Program-made: the position numbers and the translations under genes
DNA from: Buddleja alternifolia
Lineage: Eukaryota > Streptophyta > Magnoliopsida > Lamiales > Scrophulariaceae
Reading direction: 5' to 3'
DNA length: 64,000 nucleotides
Assembly: GCA_019426215.1 (NCBI GenBank)
Contig: CM033393.1
Location: 49,602,645-49,666,644 of the forward strand
Shown here: positions 12,442 to 23,493 of the stretch, piece by piece
How the letters are laid out: every line of letters begins with the position of its first letter
Position numbering within the stretch: the stretch's first letter is position 1
The notes under the pieces: model-generated
What the model was told of the DNA's origin: nothing
The model's database searches: none
Seen by the model: only the letters and a program-made list of their open reading frames with translations

Positions 12442-12838
12442 AGGACACGCGTGTCTTTCACTTCCAGATAAACCGGATTACTTTTCACCTAATCACAGTT
12501 GCTGATATTTATTATTAAGGGAAATAAGTAGTTAGGGTTTTACTTACATAAAAAGGAATTTTGTGAATACAAATTAAAACGTGTCGGCCACAAACATCGT
12601 CACAAGAATGAATAAAGCAGACCTACAACCAAGAATTGTGTATAAAATATATACACTAGAATCTAGCTTTTTCAACAGCCAGATGGTCATGCTTTCCACC
12701 TAGTTTTTTTCCACTTTGGCATGCTCGTGAGAGACCTTTGTTAAGAGGTTCAAAAACGATATCTATTTTAGTCTAATTTGACCTTTTCCCCCCTAATGAT
12801 TAGTCTAACTTGACTTGTAAATTGTTAGTATACATTAG
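12442..12838. other. Intergenic, nothing recognised
   Basis: AT-rich DNA between a MITE and MULE-1. Confidence 0.4.
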
Positions 12839-12847
12839 AGTAAATGA
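12839..12847 (+). repeat. Target site duplication, left of MULE-1
   Basis: AGTAAATGA directly precedes the left terminal repeat and is repeated exactly at 19149-19157. Nine bases is the usual duplication size for Mutator-like elements. Confidence 0.9.
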
Positions 12848-12980
12848 GGATTTTTTTAAAAAATAATATAGTTTTTAATAATTTTAAAAAAAATAATACA
12901 GAAAAAAATTTTAATTCAGAAATAGCTGGATACGCCATTCCAATTGGCGTATCCACCTGGTTACGCCAATTGGAATGGCA
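12848..12980 (+). repeat. MULE-1 left terminal inverted repeat
   Basis: It pairs with 19016-19148 in inverted orientation, starting with GG and an A/T-rich stretch, then the first TACGCCA...TGGCGTA palindrome and part of the second. Confidence 0.9.
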
Positions 12981-13186
12981 TATCCACCTTGTTACGCCAT
13001 TCCAATTGGCGTAACCAATTTTAATAAAAAAAAAATTATTTAGAATGGTTACGCCAATTGGAATGGCGTAACCTCTAATACATTTTTTTTTTATTAAAAA
13101 TGGTTACGCCAATTGGAATGGCGTAACCTCTAATACATTTTTTTTTAGCCGTTGAGTCTGGATACGCCATTAAGAATGGCGTATCC
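12928..13186. repeat. Subterminal palindrome array of MULE-1
   Basis: Six 26-27-bp dyads of the form GGWTACGCCAtt...aaTGGCGTAWCC lie at 12928-12954, 12959-12985, 12991-13016, 13047-13073, 13102-13128 and 13160-13186. Copies 4 and 5 also form a tandem repeat of about 55 bp. A matching dyad lies at 19042-19068 and a broken one at 18999-19036. Candidate transposase-binding sites or hairpins; the function is inferred. Confidence 0.85.
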
Positions 13187-13315
13187 AGGACACTATTTTT
13201 CTTCCTCCTCTTTTTTCCCTCATTTTCTCTCCGTCTGCAGCTGAATTCCTCCATTTCCTCTCTCTAATTTCATATCTCCTCTCTCTCTCAATTTCATTAT
13301 ATCACAAGGTAATTC

Positions 13316-13575
13316 TTTTAATTCTATATTATTATATTTTGTATTTAGCTTTGGAATATAACTGTTTTTAGGATATAAGTTTTGATTAATTATATAATTT
13401 TTATTTTGTACTTAGATTTTAAATATAGTTGTTTTTAGGATATAAATTTTGATTTAATTATATAATTTTTATCTTGTACTTAGATTTTAAATATAGTTGT
13501 TTTTAGGATATGTACTTTGATTTATTTATGTAGTTTTTATTTTGTATTTAGATTTTCAATTTAGTTGATATAATA
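13316..13575. repeat. Tandem repeat of about 68 bp x 4, 5' leader of the transposase gene
   Basis: The phrases 'gttgtttttaggatat' and 'ttttgtacttagatttt' recur about every 68 bp between the left TIR and the transposase ATG. This is probably within the transcribed leader or a leader intron. Confidence 0.7.
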
Positions 13576-13753
13576 TTTAGTTGTTTTTAGGGTTTGAACT
13601 TTGATATAAAATTTTAGATAAAATGTATAATTTTTTAGGCATAAGTTTGAGACGTAATGTTGAATTTAGTGTTTATGAATGTTATTTTAAGATTTTTTAC
13701 AAGGTATAATTTATGTCTTCGCACTATAAATTAATAATGGATATTTTGCAGAA

Positions 13754-16645
13754 ATGTCTAGGCAGAACTTAGTTGATGTTTGCATATTTGTGGATGGACA
13801 AATAATTGAAGATGCGAATTATATGTTGAGTTATAGTGTTCCAGCAACAACGTACATGAGAATATCTCGTTCGATCACATTTGTTGAATTGGTAAATAAG
13901 GTATATGAGAGTACAGGAATTAATCCGACTGAATTCTTGTTAAAAGTTTTTTCGAAGTACTCCTTTGAAGATAGAAATTTGCTCAGGCAGAGAGCTATGG
14001 AGGTCAAAAATGATGGTGATTTAAGTTTTTTCTTGGATCCTTATACTGGTGTTAGTACAATGGATCTTTATATTGAAAAAGCGCCAATACAATATCAGGG
14101 TCAATACACATCGCTATTAACACAAATGACGTCGTATCAGCCAAACCAATTCTCACCATTTTGTGCTCAACCACTTTTACCAGATTTAAATATCAGTAGT
14201 TATCCAAATGACGATATGTATGGAGGTAATTTTTATTTTTATATTTATTTTGTATCATCATACTTTTAAATAAATGTTATAACTGTGTTAATTTTTTTTT
14301 TATGAGAAGTTTTAATTGTATCACTTTTTTATAGTTTTTCTTTATTATGATTATCTTTTTAGGATGTTCTACATCGGGTAATGCTTTTGGAGGTGTTGAA
14401 AATGTGCCAAATTTCCCTTTGGCCGCTCATGACTCAGGGAGTTATGCAATGGATGATGAAGATGAAGGTAATAATGAATCGTCTATACATTTGCATAATT
14501 TTAGTGTCCTATTTTATTTTATTCGTTATCATTGCATTATATGAATATGTATTATAACAAACTTGAATTTAATTTCAATTTTTTGTACAAGTAGGTATGT
14601 CTACTCATAGTCATCACGAGTTTGGGCATTTTGATGAAGGCAACTATAGTGCTCATTTTTCTCATCATGGAGGGGCGAGCAGTTCCATACCACCTCAGAA
14701 CGATCAGTTTGAGGATGAGAATGACAGTGCTTGTCGAAATTCGCTTGATGGACTTTCAGACACGGACTTAGAGGCATATATCAACAACGATCCGAATTAT
14801 GAGGAAAATGTTGAGGAAGATGTTCCTCGAACAGAGAATCAACCACGGCTTCATCCTGTGCTCCCATTCTACTCTACATCATATGAAGAATTACAAGGAG
14901 ACTCATTAAATCGGCCACGTGAAGTTGGGAATATGACTTATGATTATCAGATAGGCAATCTTGGTTTGGGATTAACATTTGAGAACAAAAAAAGTTTGCA
15001 AAGAGCGGTGAAAGACTACCACATAACACATGAAAAACGAGAGTTTACGGTGAAAATCAGTAACCCGACCACTTATGTTATTGTATGCAAACACAAAAAC
15101 GAAAGAGAAGGGTGCAAGTTTAGACTTCGAGCTCATTTTAGCCAGAAAACACATTTTTGGATGATATCAAAGTATAAAGGGCCACATGAGTGTATGTTCG
15201 AAAATGTGGACAAAAACCACCATAATTTGGACATGAATCTGATTGCCAACGAACTTTTGGGACAAGTTCAAATTGGTCCGTCAATTAAGGTTGCACGAAT
15301 AGTTCAAATGGTAAATGAAAAATGGAAATGCCAGATTTCGTATGGCAAGGCTTGGCACAGCTTGCAACGTGCAAATGAGATTGTATACGGGACTTGGGAG
15401 AATTCCGTTCCACAGTTACCTAAGTTCTTGGGAGCTATCCAAAAGTGGAATCCGGGCACGGTTGTTGAATGGAAACACAAAAGCATCTATCAAAATCCAA
15501 AAATGTTTATGTATGTGTTTTGGGCATTCAAACCGTGTATAGATGGATTCCAACATTGCCGAAGAGTTATTTGCGTTGATGGGACACATCTATATGCACG
15601 GTACAAAGGTAAATTATTGATCGCAACGACTCTTGATGGAAATAATCAAATTTTGCCTCTTGCATTTGCAATTGTCGATAATGAGTCAAACGACTCGTGG
15701 TTGTGGTTTCTGCAATTGGTGAGCAAACATTTTATTCGAAGGAACGAAGGTGTGTGCCTTATTTCTGATCGTCACCACGGCATACGGCATGCTTCTGAGC
15801 TTGTACCCGCCTTTTGCCCTCCTCATGGATCTCATCGATATTGCCTACGACATGTGTCTTCAAACTTTAATACTCGTTTCAACAATAAAGTTTTGAAGAC
15901 TCTATGTTATCAGGCAGGCATGACACATAGTATTTCAAAGTTCGATAAAATCATGCAGGATATCCGACAAAAGGAGGAAGATGCTTTCATTTATCTTAGC
16001 AGAATTCCATTTGAAAAGTGGACACTTGCACACGATGGAGGGGTACGCGAAGGCATTATGACAACAAATATGGGAGAGAGCTTAAATGGTGTTTTGAAAG
16101 GTGTTCGTCATCTACCGCCCACTGCTATTGTGGAATGCACATTTCATCGCTGTGTCGATTATTTTTATAACCGACACCGAGATGCCTTGACAATGGGGGG
16201 GAATTCTGGGCTGACAGATTATGCTTACCAAATGTACTCGGAATCACAGAAAGCATCCGAGACACACACTGTCAGGCACTTTGATCATCTTGACGAAACT
16301 GGTCAAGTTAGCACCAAAGCGCAGCTCGGATATCGTTCTGTAAAGTACGCCGTTGACATAAAGAGAAAATATTGTTCTTGTGGAAGATGGAGCACACACA
16401 AAATTCCATGCTCACATGCGATTGCGTTATGTGTCGATTTGCACAAAAGGTCGATCCCGTTGGTTGAAAAGTATTATAGGGCAAGTGAGTATTTACAAAC
16501 ATATCAAGGGAAATTTTTCCCTTTGCATGAGGCTCATTTTTGGGATGTACCTAATTTTGAGTTGGTCCATGACCCTCTGTCGAAGATACAGCGACGAGTA
16601 GGCAGAAATGTGACTACTCGAATTCCCAATGAGATGGATTGGTAG
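13754..16645 (+). CDS. MULE-1 transposase, MuDR type
   Basis: Three exons, 13754-14225, 14363-14467 and 14595-16645, join in phase 1 twice (GGAG|gtaatt...tag|GATG; GAAG|gtaata...tag|GTATG) to give 875 aa. The order is an N-terminal segment beginning MSRQNLVDVCIFVDGQ, as in many plant MULE proteins; an acidic linker; a MuDR-type DNA-binding region at about 313-393 with a CKHKNEREGCKFRLRAH zinc-like core; and a MULE transposase domain at about 518-613. That domain has catalytic-type Asp in ICVDGTHL (about 521) and LISDRHHGI (about 584). The third acidic residue was not assigned. A SWIM zinc finger CSCGRWSTHKIPCSH follows at about 786-800. No stops or frameshifts, so it looks functional. It would cut and join the element ends in the nucleus. 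The start is the first ATG after an acceptor-like ttgcag at 13750. Confidence 0.9.
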
Positions 16646-16922
16646 TTATGTATTGCAATCGAGCATTGATATGTATTTGTTGGATAATGAGATATTTATT
16701 TTGACGGTGTTTGTTGTAATTTTTTTGCTCGAATTTGGCCTGTTTCTGTACATTTATTTGTCAGCATTCATTTTTGTATGGAAATTATGTTCGAAAAATA
16801 AAAGCAAATGAAAAGCAAAAAAATTATAAACCACAAATTATGTTCGACAAGTAGACAGATGCTACAAATTATGTTCGAAAAATAAAAGCAAACAATTATA
16901 AACTACAAATGAAAAAGACTAT

Positions 16923-18096
16923 CTACTCAGCATTCCGACCGCGATGCCCCCCTGTGCCACAAAATGGCGTACGCCTCTCCCTAGTTGAACGTCTAAGTTG
17001 CTCCGTTTCATTTTCTGTTCTGTTCATGTCAAAGCTAAACGGAACTGCGGACGTGTCAAATTGCAAAGAGGCTGGAGGCGGATTCCTGTATACGGGAGGT
17101 GGATTGTTCGACAGGTCTAGGCTGAGGTCTGTGTGAGGGTCCTCCATATATTGATCCCACAAATTTTCGGGCGTTGCCCAAGCTGATGATGAAGGCCCCT
17201 CATCTTGGACTGAATAATGTCCCTGATACTCGGGTGTAGTAGCAGCCATTTGGGGAAAGTAATCCCCGGTAGCATATGGAGCAGTAAAAGTCGCAGAGGG
17301 TGGTCCAAAAGTGGAGGTGAGAGGTACTTGACTCGAAGGTCCAGCTTCGCGCTGATCAAAATTAACACCCGATGCTGAACCATCACGGCGGCTAAATGTG
17401 ACCTGGCCCGCAATCTGGTTAAGACCCTGACTCAATCGGGCAGAAGTGCACGATTCAGGGTAATCTTGGACAAGTCTTTGCAATTCTTGAATTTGCCGAT
17501 TCTGTACAAGATAAACAAAAAACATAAGGCAAAGCAAAACATATATGTAGGCGTAATGTAATGTAATGTTAACCTCAAACAATTATATATACTAACCACA
17601 TCATGCAACAGAGGCGCCCTACCATCAAACAATTATATAAACCTAAAAGCTGATGCACTAACGCCGTATAATCACTAAACCCATTAAAGGGATGATGAAT
17701 AACTAACGCCCTACCATCAATTGGAACGCCCCATAATATTGCTATGTCTTGGAGAGTAACAGTAGTCTCTCCACTTCTGAGGTGAAATGTGTTCGTTTCC
17801 GGACGCCACCTCTCAATTAGTGCATTTATAAGTCCCATATCCAATCTAAGCTGGCCACACAGGGTTAACAGATAAAAGCGGTAAAACCCCATTTGATGGA
17901 GTTTTCGTAAAACTCGACCATGTGGTGGCGTAAACCGGTTAGCTTTGATCATTTTAAAATAATGTCCATCTGCTCGTCTGGATCGTACTCTTTCATCATT
18001 CGCAGAAAATACCAACTCAGACCTATGGCTTGCCTGATCCGACAAAACACTAGGATCAGCAGGCCCATATATATTACGATCGAACAAATTTGTCAT
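16923..18096 (-). CDS. PMD/MAIN-like protein carried by MULE-1 (internally shortened)
   Basis: The first coding exon starts at the ATG at 18096, one base after an acceptor (aaatgcag|GATG), so the leader contains an intron. It encodes about 157-167 aa with plant mobile domain features: HQMGFYRFYLLTLCGQLRLD, LINALIERWRPETNTFHLRS, GETTVTLQDIAILWGVPIDG. The second exon, 17501-16923 (tgtacag|AATCGG), gives 192 aa of proline/serine-rich tail ending TRERRTPFCGTGGHRGRNAE. A phase-0 donor could be at about 17626 (ATG|gtaggg) or about 17595. A full PMD is 300 aa or more; here the C-terminal half is missing and the frame jumps from HPFNGF... to the tail. Arabidopsis MAIN/MAIL proteins of this family act in transposon silencing and meristem maintenance. 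A role as a transposition accessory factor is inference. Confidence 0.8.
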
Positions 18097-18170
18097 CCTG
18101 CATTTATAAAATATAATAAGCACAATTAGAATACAATGAATTAGTAACAAATCCTAACTTCTATTATAAA

Positions 18171-18700
18171 AATTGAACAATTACGTCAAAATTTTTACTA
18201 AACTTCAAAAATAATATCATAAAATTCGAAATTCAACACATCAAAATTGAAACATAAACCCTAATATTACACCTTCTACACTACAATTAACCAATGAATC
18301 CTCAAATTCAAAAAAATAAAAAAATAATAATTATTACCAAATTAAGCAACTATCACAAATTTTCAACAATAAAATCAAATTCTACTACTAAAACTCAAAA
18401 TTAATACCATAAAATTTGAAATTCAACACATCAAAATTGATACATAAACCCTAAAATTACACATTCTACACTACAATTAACCAATGAATCCTAAAATTCA
18501 AAATAAAAATAAAAATAAAAATAGGGATAGTTATCAAATTAAGAAACAATCACAAATTTTAAACAATAAATTCAAATTCTACTACTAAAATAAAAAAATA
18601 ATACCATAAAATTCGAATTTAAACACATCAAAAAACTAAAATAAACCCTAAAATTATGGATACTAACATTACACCTTCTACACTACAATTAACCAATGAC
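18171..18700. repeat. Tandem repeat of about 193 bp x 3, 5' side of the PMD gene
   Basis: The phrases 'caacacatcaaaattg', 'ctacactacaattaaccaat' and 'aaattctactactaaa' recur at intervals of about 190-195 bp. It lies between the PMD exon and the right TIR, mirroring the leader repeats on the transposase side. Confidence 0.8.
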
Positions 18701-19015
18701 TACTAAAATATGAAAAAAAATAAAGGATAATTACTAAATTAAGCAACAATAAAATTCAAAACACACAACAAAATACATCAATATTAAAACATAAATTCTA
18801 AAATTAGTAGATATAAGAAAATAAATCCTAAAATTCTACAATGTTGAGCCTAAGATTTACCTGAAATTGGAAAGAGTTGGAGAGGAGAAGAGGTTAATGG
18901 TGAGGTGAGGTGTATGGAGTTTTTCAGCAGAGAAGAAGAAGGGAAGTGGGGGAGAAGGAAGAAAAAAAAAGAAAAAAAAAGGGGGAGGGGATCGGACTGC
19001 ATACGCCATGCAGAG

Positions 19016-19148
19016 CGCCATTTCAATTGGCGTAACCAGGTGGATACGCCAATCCAATTGGCGTATCCAGCTATTTTTGAATTAAATTTTTTTTCTGTAT
19101 TATTTTTTTTTAAATTATTAAAAACTATATTATTTTTTAAAAAAATCC
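19016..19148 (-). repeat. MULE-1 right terminal inverted repeat
   Basis: Inverted partner of 12848-12980, including one complete palindrome at 19042-19068. Confidence 0.9.
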
Positions 19149-19157
19149 AGTAAATGA
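19149..19157 (+). repeat. Target site duplication, right of MULE-1
   Basis: AGTAAATGA, identical to 12839-12847. Confidence 0.9.
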
Positions 19158-20037
19158 GGGGGTATCGGTTGTAGATTTTAATTGTGCTACAAATCTCAAT
19201 ATGCTACATGTCACAACCTTAATGTGGATATCAATTGTAGATTTGAAATATACTAGCAGATCTCAAGATGCTACATATCATGATCTTAATGTGAATTGCG
19301 AAACGTAGCCATGATTTAAAGTCGTTTTGCAGGGTAAAAAGTGGTGTCGCGTCTGAAGTTAGACTCATGATAAAAACATGACCTAGTTCCTCCTATTTGG
19401 GTATTCTTGCGAAGTGTAAGGATATTACAGGAAATTTGTCTATGGGATATTTATTCTTCACTCAACATCTTATGAGTAATGACAATAAAAGCTCTTTGCT
19501 ACTTGGAACAAGGAGAGATGGACAGACTACAGAGACTTCCATCAATAATCCATCTTTAGTTAATGAGACCTTAATTATAGAGTCCTTTTTGCAATAATCC
19601 ATCTTTAGTGAATAGTTAATGAGACCTTATTATAGAGTCCTTTTTGCATTAGCAGAAGGAACTATACAAAACTTGATCAGGAATATGAATCAGAAAAATC
19701 TGAGAGTTAATTTTGCTGTGAAAATATAGAACAAATACTGCTTTCTGGTTTCATATTTTGAAAGAAAAAAAACTTGTACTATTTTCACTTCAGATTGCTT
19801 ATAAAATAGTTAAAAAGTATACATGCATCTATCTGGAAGACATGGTGTAAAGAAAATACTAAAGGTAATGTTCAACAAACAGACAGAAAGAAAGTGAAAG
19901 AACCTACACTCTCTTCAGAAATCTACCTTGATCAAACTATCAAAACTCCTAACTGTACAACAAACATCTCACAAAAGAGCAAAAACCCGAAAAATCGAAA
20001 AAGGAAAAATATGTGGTATAACTCAATTAATTAAAAC
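19158..20037. other. Intergenic, two small duplications, 3' flank of the glutaredoxin-like gene
   Basis: A repeat of about 67 bp occurs at 19169-19300 ('tgtagattt...gatgctacat...cttaatgtg' twice). A repeat of about 50 bp occurs at 19545-19655 ('aataatccatctttagt...agagtcctttttgc' twice). No gene recognised. Confidence 0.5.
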
Positions 20038-21387
20038 TCAATCACAACAAATTGGACACCGTATAAGTCCATTTTCATTGCAATCAGGGCATCTATGGAA
20101 GCCATATTCATGCTCACTCTCATTGAATTCTTCTTCGTCATAATCTCCTTCATAATATATCTTACAACTCCCTGAACATGTCTCACAAGGCACAAACCTT
20201 ATATCCCCACAAGCTTCACAAATTTTACAATTTCTAACACCTCCTCCTCCTCCATCATCATCCACTAATTCACAACTTTCAACCATTTTCTCGAGTTTCC
20301 CGTCTTCGTTCAACCGTCGTATTTCCTCAGCGCCACCAACACATTTCTTCCCCAAGAAAACTCTAGGCAAGCCACCGGCACCAAACCCTTCGCCCAATAA
20401 CTCCTTTAACTCCTCCTTGAACCCCGAATGCATTGACACATCCCTCTCATCAATCTTAACTCCCAATCCCTTTAAAATCACACGAACATGACAACAATCC
20501 TCGTATGTCTTCCTCACCCCTCTTAGGCTTGTAAAATACACAATTAACTTGTCTGTGCCACGTGGCGCAATCTGCGAAATCTTGTTCACCGAGATAGTGT
20601 TGTTTACATTTTTGCCATCCATTACTTCCAGTGCACAATCCTTGCCACCCAATGCTGACTGTTTGTCAGCATCCAATGGTCTGAGGTGGAACGGATTGGC
20701 TGGAGGGAGCTCCTCAAGCGCTCTTCTGAATGTGGCTATGACATCTGGGTCGAATTCGGATACTATAGAGGTATCATTGGAATTCGAATTTGAATCACTA
20801 TCAGCCACATCTAACCACAAAGGTTTAGGTGATGCGTTGCCATTTTCTTTAACTCTTGGAGTCGGTTGATCATCGATAGATGCTAAACTTGGATTGCGAG
20901 CCACGTGAAAAGAAAAGCTGCGAAAATGATGAACCGGCCTATTAGGACTAAGATCTTCAAGGCCCTCCATCATTTCCCAAGCATTGATCGTCTCCGGCTC
21001 GCCCGGAGGCGTCCTAATCGGTGTTTTAGGGGCAACTTTAGGGATTTTCTCTTTGATCATCTTTGACCAAGTCTTGGCTTCAATCATCCCCATTGCAAAT
21101 TCCTCTTTACTTGCCTTTTCCTTATCAATATCCCCATCCTCTATATCAGATGAATTCTGATTCAATGGAGCCTTACCCTTACCCTTATCGTCTTCGTCTT
21201 CGAAATTATGATACGAAGGATCAAGCCTCAAGGAACCCAATGTGGATGAAGTAAGAGCCACCAAATGATAGCTATCCCCTGTTTTCTGAGGTGGGTGGTG
21301 CACGTGCATTGAGAAGCTCCGCCCCATCGGAGAATATGGTCCCTGGCAATTCCGGCAGACTTTTTGTTTCGACGACGCACAACCCAT
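20038..21387 (-). CDS. Glutaredoxin-like protein with C-terminal cysteine-rich domain
   Basis: A single exon of 449 aa. It starts MGCASSKQ, a good N-myristoylation signal with a palmitoylatable Cys3, so membrane anchoring is likely. A low-complexity acidic/serine region follows. A glutaredoxin fold occupies about 279-371: KLIVYFTSLRGVRKTYEDC, later GGLPRVFLGKKCVGGAEEI, which supplies the glutathione-site 'LPRVF' motif. The usual CxxC active site is replaced by TSLRG, as normal for this plant subfamily. A cysteine-rich C-terminus at about 387-448 has four CxxC pairs (CKICEAC, CETC, CPDC, CPIC), resembling the DnaJ-type zinc finger. Members include the proteins annotated 'At3g28850/At5g39865-like'. 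Their biochemical role is poorly defined; without the active-site cysteines, redox catalysis is doubtful. Confidence 0.93.
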   Translation of the reverse strand: MGCASSKQKVCRNCQGPYSPMGRSFSMHVHHPPQKTGDSYHLVALTSSTLGSLRLDPSYHNFEDEDDKGKGKAPLNQNSSDIEDGDIDKEKASKEEFAMGMIEAKTWSKMIKEKIPKVAPKTPIRTPPGEPETINAWEMMEGLEDLSPNRPVHHFRSFSFHVARNPSLASIDDQPTPRVKENGNASPKPLWLDVADSDSNSNSNDTSIVSEFDPDVIATFRRALEELPPANPFHLRPLDADKQSALGGKDCALEVMDGKNVNNTISVNKISQIAPRGTDKLIVYFTSLRGVRKTYEDCCHVRVILKGLGVKIDERDVSMHSGFKEELKELLGEGFGAGGLPRVFLGKKCVGGAEEIRRLNEDGKLEKMVESCELVDDDGGGGGVRNCKICEACGDIRFVPCETCSGSCKIYYEGDYDEEEFNESEHEYGFHRCPDCNENGLIRCPICCD

Positions 21388-22299
21388 TTGTCAGAAAAAG
21401 CAAAACAAAAACACCTCACAACAACAAAAATAGAATAAAAATATCACAACTTTATGAAAAGATGTTCATGTGAAAGGATTGGGAAAAAGGGACTAAGGAA
21501 CATTCTAACATGAATGAGCTGGCTATCTAATGGATTTCTTAAAGAATCTAAACAATCAGAAAATCTTAATTAAATTGAATTGATTGTGGGAACTGGGATT
21601 TTTGTGCCTGCATTTCAAAGATTAAGAAATAAATACTAATAAAATAGTAGAATAGCAATAGCTCAAACCGATGTGATATATATATATATATATATAGAAA
21701 TTCTCTCAGCAAAACATTGGCACGGAATGATGCATTCGTTGGGAAAATGAAAACCCTGGTTTAAAATCTCACCAAAAACATAGAAAAACGGTTAGTACAT
21801 AATTAACACGGTGACAAAAAAAAATCTCGAAGAAACGACAATCGGCAATAAATAAGGTCGTTGGATTCAGAAATGGGAGAAAAAAAGAAAATTTGGAAGC
21901 CAAAATCAATAAGCCATGGAAGAAAAGACCCTTTCAGATTGAAGAAAAAGGAGAAAAAACTCAAAAGACCCCTTCCCAGTGGAATGAGTGGTACACAGCA
22001 AATGTGAAAACAAAACCCCTTTCAGGGAAGAGAATGTCTGCTTTTATATGGGTCTATGTATATAATGTATGTATGTATATTTTGGTAGTAATACTAATTG
22101 ATAAGAATAATAATAATGATAAAGAAGTGTGAAAAAAGAATGTGGAAGGAAGGAAGGAGTCGGAGAATGCGGGACTTATTGCTTGAATGGCTCAAACTCC
22201 GCTAAATGTTTGTTTTAGTGGACGCGCATAAATATTTAGTACTAGACCAACTTCAAGATTGCATCATACCTTTTTTTTAAAATTATTCTTTTTTTTTTC
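21388..22299 (-). promoter_or_regulatory. Upstream region of the glutaredoxin-like gene
   Basis: It should hold the 5' UTR and promoter of the minus-strand gene. An (AT)n tract lies at about 21675-21696. I could not fix a TATA box or start site. The plus-strand frame at 21893-22132 has no recognisable features. Confidence 0.35.
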
Positions 22300-22308
22300 A
22301 TGAAATTT

Positions 22309-22590
22309 GGGATAATTGCATATTGTATCATTCCGAAACACGAAACCTACACACATCCTTCTTATTAAAAAAAAGCCTGAAATACTCATATGTTTTTCAA
22401 AACCTTGCACGAAACCCTCAAGCCTGCTTCAAATACACTGCACGTAAATGCTACCTTTCGCAGATTTAACACGGATTGGGGGTTCCGTGCAGAATTTTGA
22501 AAATTGTAGGGTTATTTCAAGCTAATTTTTTAACACATGGGGATGTATGTAGGTTTCATGTTTCACAGGAGTATGATATGCAATTATCCC
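22309..22590. mobile_element. MULE-type MITE with 9-bp target duplication
   Basis: A 282-bp element starting gggataattgcatat and ending atatgcaattatccc, with inverted arms of about 100 bp (both contain gaaacctaca.acatcc). A perfect direct repeat ATGAAATTT flanks it (22300-22308 and 22591-22599). The 9-bp size suggests mobilisation by a Mutator-like transposase, but the termini are unlike those of MULE-1 and MULE-2. Confidence 0.85.
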
Positions 22591-22599
22591 ATGAAATTT

Positions 22600-23493
22600 T
22601 AAACTTTTTTTTTTTTTTTTTTGCGAAATTGAAATGGGGCAATGAAGTAGAGAAAAATAAAATTGAATTTTCTTAAGCCAAATTTATTGATTTTAAGTTT
22701 AAAAAGCATGGTTACAAGAATGACACGGGTATTTGGGTAAATGTTTTGAGAAGTTAGTGTTAGGATATTATTTGGGTTCTTTATTAAGTCGGTGTCTAAT
22801 AACTAATAAGTTAGTTTTAGTTGAGTCAAAGTTTTGTTCTTAAGCTCGCAAAAATGGCATGATAATAGGATTGTGTAATTTTTTCTTCACTTTTTATGTT
22901 TCTTGAATTTTATAAATTTACTTGTAAAGTATGATTAACTTTGCATTAGAAAATCGTATATTCTAAGAATAAATTCAAATTTCACAATGCTAGTCAAACT
23001 TATCCTTGGTCAAACTTTTAATTAATGGAAAAAGAATACTTATATAGAAACAATATATAATATAAGTCCAAACAAAAACCTATGTAGAAGAAGGTTTTAA
23101 TGTGATTAAATTTCAAGTATGGTGGCACTTTGAGACAAATGGGAAGTGGATGAAAATATATTAGAATTCGTTTTGTGCGGGGTCCACTCGAGAAATAGGT
23201 AGGTACTGCTGTAAATTGATGATTGATATGGACTGTGGGGGTTTGTGCAAATATGTAATAATGTAATTGGGTGTATTTTTGTGGTAAAACTAGGCGCCTG
23301 AGAAATATAAAATATCAGAGAGTCGAATACGCTGATGTTTCCAAATCTCTGGGCGTGGAGATTGACCTGAATCAGTCTGCAAGATTTGGTTAACCATTGG
23401 TTTTCCTTTTTTATTTTTCTAGATAAATGAGGCATAAAGATAAAAGAAAATTGCAATTAAAATAATTTTGTATTCCCAATCCCAATTTTCATA
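22600..23493. other. Intergenic, no gene recognised
   Basis: AT-rich spacer starting with a poly(T) run. The minus-strand frame at 23106-23456 has no recognisable features. Confidence 0.4.

Larger units (their letters stand above)
12848..19148. mobile_element. MULE-1: complete Mutator-like element
   Basis: A 6301-bp element with terminal inverted repeats of about 133 bp (12848-12980 and 19016-19148). Both start GGATTTTTTTAAAAAATA and differ at only a few positions, and a perfect 9-bp duplication flanks them. It carries a MuDR-type transposase (plus strand) and a PMD/MAIN-like gene (minus strand) in convergent order, each promoted from its own end, which matches the mudrA/mudrB layout of maize MuDR. 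Exact target duplication and near-identical ends point to recent insertion. The transposase frame is unbroken, so the element may be autonomous. That it is active is inference. Confidence 0.92.

Noticed and set aside
13754..14269. Separate 171-aa gene upstream of the transposase
   Set aside because: A good donor at 14226 and two in-phase acceptors join it to the transposase, and this N-terminal segment is usual for plant MULE proteins.
23106..23456. 116-codon minus-strand frame
   Set aside because: Composition is that of AT-rich non-coding DNA and no domain was recognised.
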